NCBI GenBank assembly: GCA_036265005.1
Contig: DATAPW010000359.1
Span: 1-64,000 of the forward strand
Length of the DNA: 64,000 nt
From: JAMXLO01 sp036265005
GTDB lineage: Bacteria > Pseudomonadota > Alphaproteobacteria > Acetobacterales > Acetobacteraceae
Direction of reading: 5' to 3'
Shown here: in pieces, positions 17,640-26,215 of the stretch
Position numbering within the stretch: position 1 is the stretch's first letter
Layout of the letters: each line of letters begins with the position of its first letter
Program-made: the position numbers and the translations under genes
The notes under the pieces: generated by a model
What the model saw: the letters and a program-made list of their open reading frames with translations, nothing else
The model's database searches: none
Told to the model about the DNA's origin: nothing

Positions 17640-19292
17640 TCAGTCCTTTGGCGTGTAGAGGCGGTAGCGCCCCCACTGCGCGGTCAACTGGTAGTGCGAC
17701 CATACCTCGGCGAACAGGGGGTGGCGCTCGAAATATTCGATGAAGTCGAACGGACCGCCGCACCAGGGCATGCCGGAGACGGTATCGACCAGCACCGCTG
17801 CGGGCGGCGCCCGGGCAAAGTCCTCGGCCACGGTGCGATAAAAGAAGAACTCCGGCCGGCGCATTTCCCACACTTCGCGGTAGCGGCGGCCATCCGGCAG
17901 GCAGACAGGATAGGCGCCACGCAGCAGCCAGGTATCCGTGCTGCGCGACGTGGATCGCATGCCGGCGTAGTTGAGCGCCGGATAGATCGGATAGACGTCC
18001 GGCGACAGCACGAGCACGCGCCCACCGGCCGCGGCGCGTTTCAGCATGGCGGCGACGCCCGCCACCTCGTCCTGCGGATAGGAAAGCTCCCGCCAGGGCG
18101 CCGGACCGGTCAAAGCCGTATAGAGCACGAACAATCCGGCCAGTACCCCGGCGATCGAATACGGCGGCGAACCCGCAACGACCGCCCGCTGCCGGTCGAG
18201 CCACTGTGCCGCCAGCACGCCGGCGAGGCCCAGGGTCAACAGCTGAATCGGCAGGATGTGATAGGACCAGCCCTTATGCTGCACGAACAGCGCGGCTGTC
18301 GCCGCCACGGCGGCCAACGCGAGCAACTGCGGCAGCGCATCGGCGGCCGTGCTCGACGCGGCGCGCCGGGGCCGGAACGTGGCGAGCGACAGGGCCAGCA
18401 GCAGGGCCACGATTGAGCCGATTGCTGGCGTCACCAGCAATTGCCAGATCGTCAGGCCGCCAAGATAGAAGCCCCAGACCAGCGGCACGACGGTGCCGAG
18501 ATAGTCAGGAAACACCAGCGGCAGCGACACCAGGTAGACCGCCCAGACACCTGCCATCAGCCAGGGCAGCGGATCGCGCAGGCTGCGGTGGATGGCGACG
18601 CGGAGGCCGGGCAGTACCGCACCATCGGTGGGGCGGCGGCGCAGCAGCACGTATGCCTCCACCAACGCTGGGACCCCGAGAAAGTGTGGCTTCAGGGCGA
18701 ACGCCACGCCGGCGAGCAGCCCGATGGCAATCCTGCCACGCGGCCGGGATCCAGCCGCGCGCCGTTCCGCTGCCAGCACATAGGGCAGCGCCGCCACCAC
18801 CATCAGATGTTCGCGCTGGCCGAAATCGTAGCCGGCCGTGAGCAGGAACAGCACCGGCAGCACATCCAGAAAGGCCCGCTCCACCTGTCCTTCCGCTGGC
18901 CGGTTGCGCACCCGCGTGGCGAGCCACCAGCAGAACCCGCCATAGGCGAACAAACAGAGCTGCAGCGCAACGACCCCGCTCAGCGGCGTGATCGCTGCGA
19001 TCGTTGCCGGCAGCAGGTTCAGCACAAAGATCAGCGGTGGGTTGACATCGATCAGGTCGGTGTAGAGATGCTCGCCGCCCAGCCAGCGCTGGCTGAATTG
19101 CAGGATCGCCGCAACGTCCTGGTTGAGCGGGGGCGCCAATACCACCGGCAGGAACAGCAGCGCCGGGAGCAAGGCCGGCAGGACGCGCCACGTCGCCCGC
19201 CGCAGAAAATCCATACGGAGCGTCCAGGATCGCGGACGCGCCGCGGCGATGGCGGCATCGATTTGTTGTTGATCCAAATGGCTCATGCGCAT
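17640..19292 (-). CDS. Polytopic GT-C-type glycosyltransferase (ArnT/RgtA-like)
   Basis: The protein of about 550 residues starts with a short cytoplasmic part, then PALLPALLFLPVVLAPP as the first membrane helix, then LNQDVAAILQFSQRWL and YTDLIDVNPPLIFVLNLLP. An acidic residue soon after the first helix followed by a DxNPPL stretch is the GT-C (family 39, RgtA-D) signature for enzymes using polyprenyl-phosphate sugars at the periplasmic face. About ten more membrane segments follow and a soluble C-terminal domain of about 130 residues. ATG 19292 and 19286 are both possible; no strong ribosome site is seen. It diverges from the methyltransferase/GT2/SMR set. Confidence 0.72.
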   Translation of the reverse strand: MRMSHLDQQQIDAAIAAARPRSWTLRMDFLRRATWRVLPALLPALLFLPVVLAPPLNQDVAAILQFSQRWLGGEHLYTDLIDVNPPLIFVLNLLPATIAAITPLSGVVALQLCLFAYGGFCWWLATRVRNRPAEGQVERAFLDVLPVLFLLTAGYDFGQREHLMVVAALPYVLAAERRAAGSRPRGRIAIGLLAGVAFALKPHFLGVPALVEAYVLLRRRPTDGAVLPGLRVAIHRSLRDPLPWLMAGVWAVYLVSLPLVFPDYLGTVVPLVWGFYLGGLTIWQLLVTPAIGSIVALLLALSLATFRPRRAASSTAADALPQLLALAAVAATAALFVQHKGWSYHILPIQLLTLGLAGVLAAQWLDRQRAVVAGSPPYSIAGVLAGLFVLYTALTGPAPWRELSYPQDEVAGVAAMLKRAAAGGRVLVLSPDVYPIYPALNYAGMRSTSRSTDTWLLRGAYPVCLPDGRRYREVWEMRRPEFFFYRTVAEDFARAPPAAVLVDTVSGMPWCGGPFDFIEYFERHPLFAEVWSHYQLTAQWGRYRLYTPKD

Positions 19293-19360
19293 GGCGCGGG
19301 GCATGCCTTGCGACTGCGGCGGGTACAAGGCAAGCAGCGCCGGCAGATCAGAGGGACCGA

Positions 19361-20074
19361 ATGGAGGCTGCGGAATACGAGCTGATGGACGCGGTGGAGG
19401 ACCGCATGTGGTGGTACCGCGCATTGCACCGGCGCATTGCGGCAGCATTGACCGACGTTCATGGCCGCGTGCTGGATGCCGGCTGCGGCACCGGCGGCCT
19501 GCTGGCGCGGTTGCGCGAGGCGTGCCCGGACCTGGAGCCGTCCGGTGTGGAGTGGTCCGAACCGGCCTGCCGGCGCGCCGCCGGGAAATCCGGCGCACCG
19601 GTCGTGCGCGGGAGCGTGAATGCCCTGCCGTTCGCCGACGCCAGCTTCGATGCCGCGATCGCCGCCGATCTGCTGTGCCATCGTGAAGTCGAGCCCGATC
19701 ACGCACTTGCCGAACTGCGGCGGGTCCTGCGTCCGGGCGGCCGGCTCATCGTGAACATGCCGGCCTATGCGTGGCTGCTCTCGGTGCACGACCACCAGGT
19801 GCATAACGCCCGCCGCCAGACCGCGCGGCAGCTTGCCGCCATGCTTCTCGGGGCGGGGTTCTGCCAGGTGCGGGCGCGCTACTGGAACAGCCTGCTGTTT
19901 CCGCTCATGTTGGTGCAGCGCAAGCTGCTGGCGCGCGACGGCGCCGCCTCGGACGTCGCCCCGTTTCCGCCATGGCTGGATGCGACTTTCCATGGCATGA
20001 CAGAGCTTGAGCGCCGGCTGCCCTTCGCCTTGCCGGCGGGCGGCTCGGTCTTGGCGACTGCGGAGCGACCATGA
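19361..20074 (+). CDS. Class I SAM-dependent methyltransferase
   Basis: The 237-residue protein contains VLDAGCGTGGLLARLREA (SAM motif I), NALPFADASFDAAIAADLLC and ALAELRRVLRPGGRLIVNMP, the standard order for Methyltransf_11 enzymes. GAGGG lies just before the ATG. Its stop overlaps the ATG of the GT2 gene as ATGA. In this position, between a polyprenyl-sugar synthase and a GT-C enzyme, it probably modifies the sugar or the lipid-linked intermediate; that is inference. Confidence 0.85.
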   Translation: MEAAEYELMDAVEDRMWWYRALHRRIAAALTDVHGRVLDAGCGTGGLLARLREACPDLEPSGVEWSEPACRRAAGKSGAPVVRGSVNALPFADASFDAAIAADLLCHREVEPDHALAELRRVLRPGGRLIVNMPAYAWLLSVHDHQVHNARRQTARQLAAMLLGAGFCQVRARYWNSLLFPLMLVQRKLLARDGAASDVAPFPPWLDATFHGMTELERRLPFALPAGGSVLATAERP

Positions 20075-21090
20075 ATATCGAGAGCGACCTGGTGCAACAT
20101 CTGGCCGATGCGACGGCGGTGCCGGAACCGGCGCAGGCGCACGGCATCGGCCTGTCCATCGTCATCCCGGTGTATCGCGGCGCCAGCACGATCGGCCTGC
20201 TGGTCGATGCCCTGTCGGCGCTGAACCCGGTCGGCGGCCTGGAGATCATCCTGGTCAACGACGGCAGTCCGGACAATTCAGCCGAGGTCTGCCAGGACCT
20301 GGTGCGGCGTGCCTCAGTCCCGCTCACCTATATCGAGCACGCCCGCAATTACGGCGAGCACAATGCGGTCATGACCGGATTGCGGCAGGTGCGCGGGGCG
20401 TATGTGATCAACATGGATGACGATTTGCAGAACCCGCCGGAAGAGGTCATCCGGCTGTACGATCATGCCCGGCTGGGCAAGTGGGACGTCGTCTACACCC
20501 GCTACGCGATCAAGCAGCATAACGGCTGGCGCAACCTCGGCAGCCGCTTCGCCAATGCGGTGGCCGATCGCCTGCTCGACAAGCCGAAGGGACTTTATCT
20601 GTCCTCGTTCCGCTGCATGTCGGCGCTCGTGGTTCGTTCGGTGACGCGCTACCAGGGCCCGTATCCATACGTCGATGGGCTGATCATGGAGGTGACGCAG
20701 CGCATCGACAGCATCGAGGTGAGCCACCTGCCGAGGGTCGAAGGCCGTTCCAACTATAATCTGCAGCGCCTGGTGCGGCTTTGGCTCAATCTGGCGACCA
20801 GCTTTTCGCTCGCCCCCCTGCGACTGGCGATCTATGCCGGCGTGTTCATGGCGCTGCTCGGTGCGATCGGCGCCGCGGCGACCATCTTCGAGGCGCTGTT
20901 CCTGCACAACACGCCATCCGGCTGGGCCTCGACGATGACCGTGATCCTGCTGGTGTCCGGCGTACAGTCGATGATCCTTGGCGTACTCGGCGAATATGTC
21001 GGCCGCACCTTCCTGTCGGCGAACGGCAAGCCGCAAGGTACGGTCCGCTCGATCGAGCGGAATGCTGCCGCCAAGCGGGTCAACGCGTGA
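20071..21090 (+). CDS. DPM1/ArnC/GtrB-like polyprenyl-phosphate glycosyltransferase (GT2)
   Basis: The GT2 domain opens LSIVIPVYRGASTIGLLVDA with IILVNDGSPDNSAEV and the metal-binding VINMDDDLQNPPEEVI. Two C-terminal hydrophobic helices (about residues 245-300, for example AIYAGVFMALLGAIGAAATI) match the ArnC/GtrB plan of a GT2 domain tethered to the inner membrane. The reaction is transfer of a sugar from a nucleotide to polyprenyl phosphate. The 339-residue length is typical. The start overlaps the methyltransferase stop (ATGA) and its own stop overlaps the next start (GTGA), so three genes form one coupled unit. Confidence 0.88.
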   Translation: MNIESDLVQHLADATAVPEPAQAHGIGLSIVIPVYRGASTIGLLVDALSALNPVGGLEIILVNDGSPDNSAEVCQDLVRRASVPLTYIEHARNYGEHNAVMTGLRQVRGAYVINMDDDLQNPPEEVIRLYDHARLGKWDVVYTRYAIKQHNGWRNLGSRFANAVADRLLDKPKGLYLSSFRCMSALVVRSVTRYQGPYPYVDGLIMEVTQRIDSIEVSHLPRVEGRSNYNLQRLVRLWLNLATSFSLAPLRLAIYAGVFMALLGAIGAAATIFEALFLHNTPSGWASTMTVILLVSGVQSMILGVLGEYVGRTFLSANGKPQGTVRSIERNAAAKRVNA

Positions 21091-21419
21091 CGCTGTACTG
21101 GGTCACGCTGCTCATCGCGATTGCCACCAGCATGGCCGGCCAGACCATGCTGAAGGCCGGTGCGGGCGCTGCGGATTTCATTGCGCAGCTGTTCGACTGG
21201 CGTACCGTGCTCGGATTTTGCCTGTACGGGGGCTCGGCGCTGCTCTATATCGTCGCGCTGCGCCGCATCCCGATGTCGCGAGCGCTGCCCTGCACCGCAA
21301 TCTCGTATGTCGCGGCAGCGCTGATCGGCCACTATGCCTTCGCCGAACCGATGGGTGGGATGCAGATCGGCGCGATTGCGCTGATCTGCTGCGGGGTGGT
21401 GCTGTTGGCGCTGGCGTAA
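21087..21419 (+). CDS. Small four-helix SMR/EamA-like transporter (ArnE/F-like candidate flippase)
   Basis: The 110-residue protein has four hydrophobic helices (TLLIAIATSMAGQTMLKAG, LGFCLYGGSALLYIVALRR, SRALPCTAISYVAAALIGHY, GAIALICCGVVLLALA). This is the size and pattern of SMR proteins and of ArnE/ArnF, which flip undecaprenyl-phosphate aminoarabinose. The GTG start overlaps the TGA of the GT2 gene. With GT2 synthase and GT-C transferase nearby, flipping of a lipid-linked sugar is the natural reading; a drug-efflux SMR role is the alternative. Confidence 0.75.
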   Translation: MTLYWVTLLIAIATSMAGQTMLKAGAGAADFIAQLFDWRTVLGFCLYGGSALLYIVALRRIPMSRALPCTAISYVAAALIGHYAFAEPMGGMQIGAIALICCGVVLLALA

Positions 21420-21431
21420 TGTAGGGCAAAC

Positions 21432-21458
21432 GATGGGTAGAGCGCAGCGAAACCCATC
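21432..21458. terminator. Hairpin between convergent SMR and selB genes
   Basis: GATGGGT and ACCCATC form a 7-base inverted repeat with a 13-base loop in the short gap between two convergent stop codons. No T tract follows. It may protect both 3' ends. Confidence 0.4.
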
Positions 21459-21466
21459 ACACGGAA

Positions 21467-23383
21467 TCACCCAGCCACCGATGGCGGCGCACCGAACAGC
21501 CCCAACCGGTCCTGCCGTACGCGCCGTTCATCGCCGGTCCGCACCGTGACCCCGGCCTTGTCGAAAAACTCCAGCACCTGGATCGCGACCTTCCGGCCAT
21601 TCGCCAACTGATCGCGGAACGCGGCGGCGGTAAGCGTTCCTGCCGGATCAGCCGCCGCAATCGATGCGGCGATGGCGGCCATTTCGGCCACCGTTTCGCC
21701 GAGGAAGAACTGATCCGGAGCTACTTCGATCAGCCGCCCCATGCGCTGCACCCGCTTCAGCGTGCTCCGCATGGCCGCCTCCGGCACCGACAGTTCGCGG
21801 GCCAGGTCGCGGGTCCGCGGCGGACGAAAGCGTTCCGCCGCAATCAGCGCGCGCGCCTGCTGCCACACCCGCTCGTCCTGCGCCGACAGCGTCGCACGAT
21901 GCGTCGGCAGGCGAAGCCAGGGTCCGTCCTGTTCCACGGCGCTGCGCCGGAACAGCGACTCGACGATGGCGCGGAACGCCGGCTGCGATGGGCGCCCCGG
22001 CGTTGCCTGGCGCATACGCTCGAGCTGCAGGCCCGGCTGGTCGGGCGCCGCCGCGTGATAGGCCGCGAGGCGATCCACCACGCTGGCCCTTAATGCATCG
22101 AGCGTCATCGGGCGCATCAGCAGCTCCGCCACGGCGACGGCGGGCGCCGCGTCCAGCACGACCGACTGTTGCGGCGGCGGCAGGTTGCGCGCGCGACAAT
22201 AGCCGACCCGATCGGTCCAGCCAGGCGGCAAGGCCAGCAGATTGCGCAAGGCAGCCGCGGGGTCGGACTGCTCGAGCGCCGCCAACTGGGCGAGCCGCTC
22301 GGGCGTGCGGCGGCCGCGCCGCGGTGGGAACGGATCGATGACCACGCCACCGCCGATGGTGCGCGTCGCCGTTGCGTCGCGCAGCACCAGGCGATCGCCG
22401 GTGAGCGCACCGATCGCATGGTCCAGCGTCAATCGTGCCAGCACGCTGCCACCGGGTTCGATCCGGTCGGCGTCCAGCGCTGCAACGCGCGCCATAACAT
22501 GCGCCGCACCGAGATGCAGGTGTGCCGGCGCATCGGACCGCAGCGCACGGGACTCGTCGCCCAGCAACCGCAGACGGATGTCGAAGCGTGCGGTCGGTAT
22601 GTGGATTTCGGGGTGCAGTACCCAGTCGCCGCGTGTCACCGTATCCTTTGACAGCCGGGGACCCACGACGTTCAGCGCGACGCGCAGTCCGGCCACCGCT
22701 TCGGCAGCGGCGCGGTTCTGCGCATGCAGTCCGCGCACCCGCAGCTCGATGCCGGGCGGCGACAGCATCAGCCTGTCGTCAACCCGCACACGACCCGCCA
22801 CCAGCGTGCCGGTCACCACCAGTCCGGCGCCGGCCAGGGTGAAGGCGCGATCGACCGCGAGGCGCGGATATCCGTCGCTGTCACGCTGACGCGGACCAAG
22901 CGCCCGCAGCGCCGCGCGCAGTTCCTCGATCCCCTCGCCTGTCACTGCGGAAACCGGCAGCAATGGCGCCGCGGCCAGACCGGTCCCTGCCAACAGCGAA
23001 CGCACCTGGCGGCTGACGTCCGGCACGCGTCCGGGCGCCAGATCCGCCTTGGTCAGTGCCACCACGCCGCGATCGATACCGAGAAGTTCGAGGATCTGCG
23101 CATGCTCGCGCGTCTGCGGCATCACGCCATCGTCCAGCGCCACGACCAGCAGCGCCGCATCGATCCCGCTGGCGCCGGCGAGCATGGTGTGCACGAAGCG
23201 TTCGTGGCCGGGCACATCGACAAAGCCGAGTGTGCCATTGGCGGTGTCAGTGTAGGCGTAGCCGAGATCGATGGTGATGCCGCGCCGCTTTTCCTCGGCC
23301 AGGCGATCGGCGTCGATGCCGGTCAGCGCCTTCACCAGCGCCGTCTTGCCGTGGTCGACATGGCCTGCGGTGCCAATGATCAT
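21467..23383 (-). CDS. selB: Selenocysteine-specific translation elongation factor SelB
   Basis: The 638-residue protein opens MIIGTAGHVDHGKTALVKAL (P-loop) with RGITIDLGYAY, VDVPGHERFVHTML and VALTKADLAPG, the GTPase motifs of SelB. A beta-barrel region (FTLAGAGLVVTGTLVAGRV) follows, and about 250 C-terminal residues are winged helices that bind the SECIS hairpin. SelB brings Sec-tRNA to UGA codons. It lies 50 bases after fdhE on the same strand and serves fdoG, which has a UGA at codon 198 about 9 kb away. No selA, selD or tRNA-Sec is in the window, so those lie elsewhere. Confidence 0.95.
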   Translation of the reverse strand: MIIGTAGHVDHGKTALVKALTGIDADRLAEEKRRGITIDLGYAYTDTANGTLGFVDVPGHERFVHTMLAGASGIDAALLVVALDDGVMPQTREHAQILELLGIDRGVVALTKADLAPGRVPDVSRQVRSLLAGTGLAAAPLLPVSAVTGEGIEELRAALRALGPRQRDSDGYPRLAVDRAFTLAGAGLVVTGTLVAGRVRVDDRLMLSPPGIELRVRGLHAQNRAAAEAVAGLRVALNVVGPRLSKDTVTRGDWVLHPEIHIPTARFDIRLRLLGDESRALRSDAPAHLHLGAAHVMARVAALDADRIEPGGSVLARLTLDHAIGALTGDRLVLRDATATRTIGGGVVIDPFPPRRGRRTPERLAQLAALEQSDPAAALRNLLALPPGWTDRVGYCRARNLPPPQQSVVLDAAPAVAVAELLMRPMTLDALRASVVDRLAAYHAAAPDQPGLQLERMRQATPGRPSQPAFRAIVESLFRRSAVEQDGPWLRLPTHRATLSAQDERVWQQARALIAAERFRPPRTRDLARELSVPEAAMRSTLKRVQRMGRLIEVAPDQFFLGETVAEMAAIAASIAAADPAGTLTAAAFRDQLANGRKVAIQVLEFFDKAGVTVRTGDERRVRQDRLGLFGAPPSVAG

Positions 23384-23433
23384 GGTCGGCGGTCAGACAA
23401 TCCACGAAGCGTTGGTCACGAACGTTGCGCGCG

Positions 23434-24333
23434 TCATCCTGCCAGCAACAGCGGGTTGGGCGCGTTGCGATCGAACCCCGCCTCGCCCACCAGCATGTCC
23501 AGCCCGAGCGATGCCAGATCGTCCGCCATCGGCTCGACTGCCATATCCTTCGGCTGGTACAGCATCTTCGCATAGCTGTGGCACTCGTCGCAGGTTTCCG
23601 CCTGCACGGCGCCGTCGCTGCCTTCGATGCCGAGCAGCGCCACGCCGCGCGACCCGCCGCAGGTGATGCACACCGCACGCACGTGGTTCCACGCCGTCGC
23701 GCACAGGCCGCAATGCAGGTAGCGCACGCCGGCCGCCTTGCCGGCGCCGGTGATCACCCCGGCCACCGGCGCCGAACCACATACCGGGCAGCGGCCGCGC
23801 TGCGGCAGCAGGTGCACCTCAGGCAGCGCGAGCGCGGCCGCACGACGCGCAAAATACACTCCGAGCGCGGCCGCAACATACACCGCCTCGCCGGTTTGCC
23901 CGTGCCGCACGTCGCCGCGCAGACAGGCATCGGCCAGCTTCTCCCGGTCGGCCGCGTCGCGCACCTGCAATGTTCGCAGCGTGGCACGGGCGGCTTCCGG
24001 CAGATCCGGATGATCGACCGCCTGCAGCACGACATCCAACCCGGCCTGCCAGCTCGCATCTCGTCCATGACTGTCGAACGCCAGCGGTGGTTCGCCCTCG
24101 GTCACCACGACCGCGTCCGCAGCGGGCAACGCGAGCGCGGCGGCGTGCTGCGCCCTCGCCAGCCGCGCCATGAAGCGCAGCCAGTCGGTCATGGGGTGGC
24201 CGATGGCGAGCGACTCGAGCCGGTCGGCGCGTCGGCTGAACACGGCGGACGGGTCCGGAAGGATGATCGGCACCGGCTGGCCGACCGTCTCGCGGGTCGG
24301 GTCGCCAATGCGACCGCCGACAATGCGCGCCAT
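23434..24333 (-). CDS. fdhE: Formate dehydrogenase accessory protein FdhE
   Basis: The 299-residue protein carries four CxxC pairs in its second half (CPVCGS, CGLCATAW, CITCGG, CDECHSY), the metal-binding knuckles of FdhE, a redox enzyme-maturation protein for Tat-exported formate dehydrogenase. FdhE binds the catalytic subunit before export. ATG 24333 has GAGG at good spacing and gives MARIVGGRIGDPT; the frame is open further upstream but reads as unconserved. It is immediately upstream of selB, which makes a maturation pair for the fdoGHI operon nearby. Confidence 0.9.
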   Translation of the reverse strand: MARIVGGRIGDPTRETVGQPVPIILPDPSAVFSRRADRLESLAIGHPMTDWLRFMARLARAQHAAALALPAADAVVVTEGEPPLAFDSHGRDASWQAGLDVVLQAVDHPDLPEAARATLRTLQVRDAADREKLADACLRGDVRHGQTGEAVYVAAALGVYFARRAAALALPEVHLLPQRGRCPVCGSAPVAGVITGAGKAAGVRYLHCGLCATAWNHVRAVCITCGGSRGVALLGIEGSDGAVQAETCDECHSYAKMLYQPKDMAVEPMADDLASLGLDMLVGEAGFDRNAPNPLLLAG

Positions 24334-24510
24334 CCTCAGCCTCGCAACAGGGAGCGGATGAATACCATGCGCCACTAGAAGCCCGCCCCGCCGCCCGGGC
24401 AAGCCCCCTGACTCAGCCTCCTGCCCAGCCAGTGCCGCCAATGCGTCAGCCCTGAAGAATCATACATATCCACTTGACTTGGTAGACATCGCGACGCTTC
24501 TTCCGTCGAA

Positions 24511-26214
24511 ATGACACGAAAACCAGCCAGCCTGCTCTACGGCGTAGCCGACGTGCCGCCGGTGTCGGTTATTGTCGTCAACGCCCTGCAATACGTTGCG
24601 GTGCTGGCGGGCTTCCTGGTGTTTCCGCTGATCATGACGCGTGAGGCGCATGTTTCGCCCGAGATCGCCGACAGCGTGCTGAGCTGGTCGATGATCATCC
24701 TGGCAATCGGCACCACCCTCCAGGCCCTGCCGAAGGGCCCGATCGGCAGCGGCTACCTCGCGCCGAGTGTCATGACGGCGGTCTATGTCAGCCCGTCGCT
24801 GGAGGCGGTCCACCTGGGCGGGCTGGCGCTGATGGGCGGCATGACGCTGTTCGGCGGCGCGGTGGAATCCGTGCTGTCGCGCTCGATGCACCGTCTGCGC
24901 TCGCTGCTGCCGCCGGAACTGGCCGGCGTGGTCATCCTGCTGGTGGCGATCGGCAACGGCATGGTCGGCTACCGCTACCTGCTCTCGCCGGGCACCGGAC
25001 ATGCCGACCTGAACCACTGGACAGTGGCGATGATCACCCTGGCGGTCACTGTCGCATTGAACGTCTGGGGCAAGGGCATCGTCCGCGCCACCTGCGCGCT
25101 GATCGGCATGATTGTCGGCTACGCGGCAGCCTTGGCGGCCGGTCTCGTGCCGCATGGCGAGATCGCCCAGCTTGCCAGCCTGACGCCGGTGCAACTGCCG
25201 CGGGTCGGTTACTTCGCCTGGTCGTTCGACCCGGTGCTGATCGCGCCGTTCCTGATCGCCGCGCTGGCCAACACGCTGAAGGCCGCGGCACTGCTGACCG
25301 CCGCGGATAAATTTGCGGATGCCGACTGGGTCCGCCCCAACCTGAAGAAGATCGGCGGCGGTGTGCTGGCCGACGGCATCACCACCGCGCTATCCGGTGC
25401 GTTCTGCGTGTTCGGCGTGAACGTCAGCGCGTCATCGGTCGGCCTCAGCGAGGCGACCGGCGTCGCGTCCCGCGTGGTGGCCTATGCGATCAGCGCGATC
25501 TTCGTGGTGATGGCGTTCATCCCCAGCCTGATGCGGTTCTTCACGCTGATGCCGGCCGCGGTGATCGGCGCCACGTTCATCTTCACCTCGTGCGCCATCA
25601 TCAAGGGCGGCATCGAGACGATTGCCTCGCGCATGCTGGATGCCAGGCGCACCCTGGTGGTGGGCCTTGCGCTGCTGACCGGCCTGGCCGTGGAAGCCTT
25701 CCCCGCCTTCTTCCACGCTGCACCGGCATCCATCGAGCCATTGGTCGGATCGCCGCTGGTACTCGGCACGTTCGTAGGCTTCGGATTGAATGCCGCATTT
25801 CGCATCGGGGCCCGGCGGCGCGCGGTGCTGACCATCGACCCGCACGCGCTCGACTTCGACGCGATCCACAGCTTCATGGACGGCCGCGGCGGACTGTGGG
25901 GCGCGCGACGCGACGTGATCACGCGCGCCAACTACGCCGCACAGCAACTGGTCGAGGTGATCGCCGACAACTGCGAACCACGCGGGCCCATCACACTGTC
26001 CGGCAGCTTCAACGAATTCGACCTCGCGGTGGAGGCGCGCTACGTCGGCGGCCTGCTGGCATTGCCGGAACGCCGCCCGACCCCAGACGAGATCCGCGAC
26101 CACGAAGACGGGGTGCGGATGCTGGCCGGCTTCCTGCTGCGCCACAACGCCGATCGTTCGACATCGTCACGGCGCGGCGACACCTGCATCGTGCAATTCC
26201 ACTTCGACCACTGA
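24511..26214 (+). CDS. NCS2-family (uracil/xanthine type) permease with an extra C-terminal GHKL-like domain, copy 1
   Basis: Residues 1 to about 435 form the NCS2 transport domain: LQYVAVLAGFLVFPLIM, GSGYLAPSVMTAVYVSPSL, a proline/glycine-rich FAWSFDPVLIAPFLIAALAN, and NVSASSVGLSEATGVASRVV near the substrate site. Family members import xanthine, urate or uracil with protons or sodium. Residues 443-567 are an addition not usual in the family: a helix ANYAAQQLVEVIADNC, a strand pair FDLAVEARYVGGLLAL, then DGVRMLAGFLLRHNADRS and a terminal strand CIVQFHFDH. This order resembles a histidine-kinase-type (GHKL) fold, but the usual G1-box DxGxG is missing. A near-identical copy follows after one base, and a STAS gene after that. 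An alternative reading is an unrelated cytosolic domain. Confidence 0.8.
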   Translation: MTRKPASLLYGVADVPPVSVIVVNALQYVAVLAGFLVFPLIMTREAHVSPEIADSVLSWSMIILAIGTTLQALPKGPIGSGYLAPSVMTAVYVSPSLEAVHLGGLALMGGMTLFGGAVESVLSRSMHRLRSLLPPELAGVVILLVAIGNGMVGYRYLLSPGTGHADLNHWTVAMITLAVTVALNVWGKGIVRATCALIGMIVGYAAALAAGLVPHGEIAQLASLTPVQLPRVGYFAWSFDPVLIAPFLIAALANTLKAAALLTAADKFADADWVRPNLKKIGGGVLADGITTALSGAFCVFGVNVSASSVGLSEATGVASRVVAYAISAIFVVMAFIPSLMRFFTLMPAAVIGATFIFTSCAIIKGGIETIASRMLDARRTLVVGLALLTGLAVEAFPAFFHAAPASIEPLVGSPLVLGTFVGFGLNAAFRIGARRRAVLTIDPHALDFDAIHSFMDGRGGLWGARRDVITRANYAAQQLVEVIADNCEPRGPITLSGSFNEFDLAVEARYVGGLLALPERRPTPDEIRDHEDGVRMLAGFLLRHNADRSTSSRRGDTCIVQFHFDH

Positions 26215-26215
26215 C

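Noticed and set aside
24474..24510. TTGACT as a -35 promoter of the first NCS2 gene
   Set aside because: The hexamer 17 bases on is CTTCTT, a poor -10, and transcription would begin almost at the start codon.
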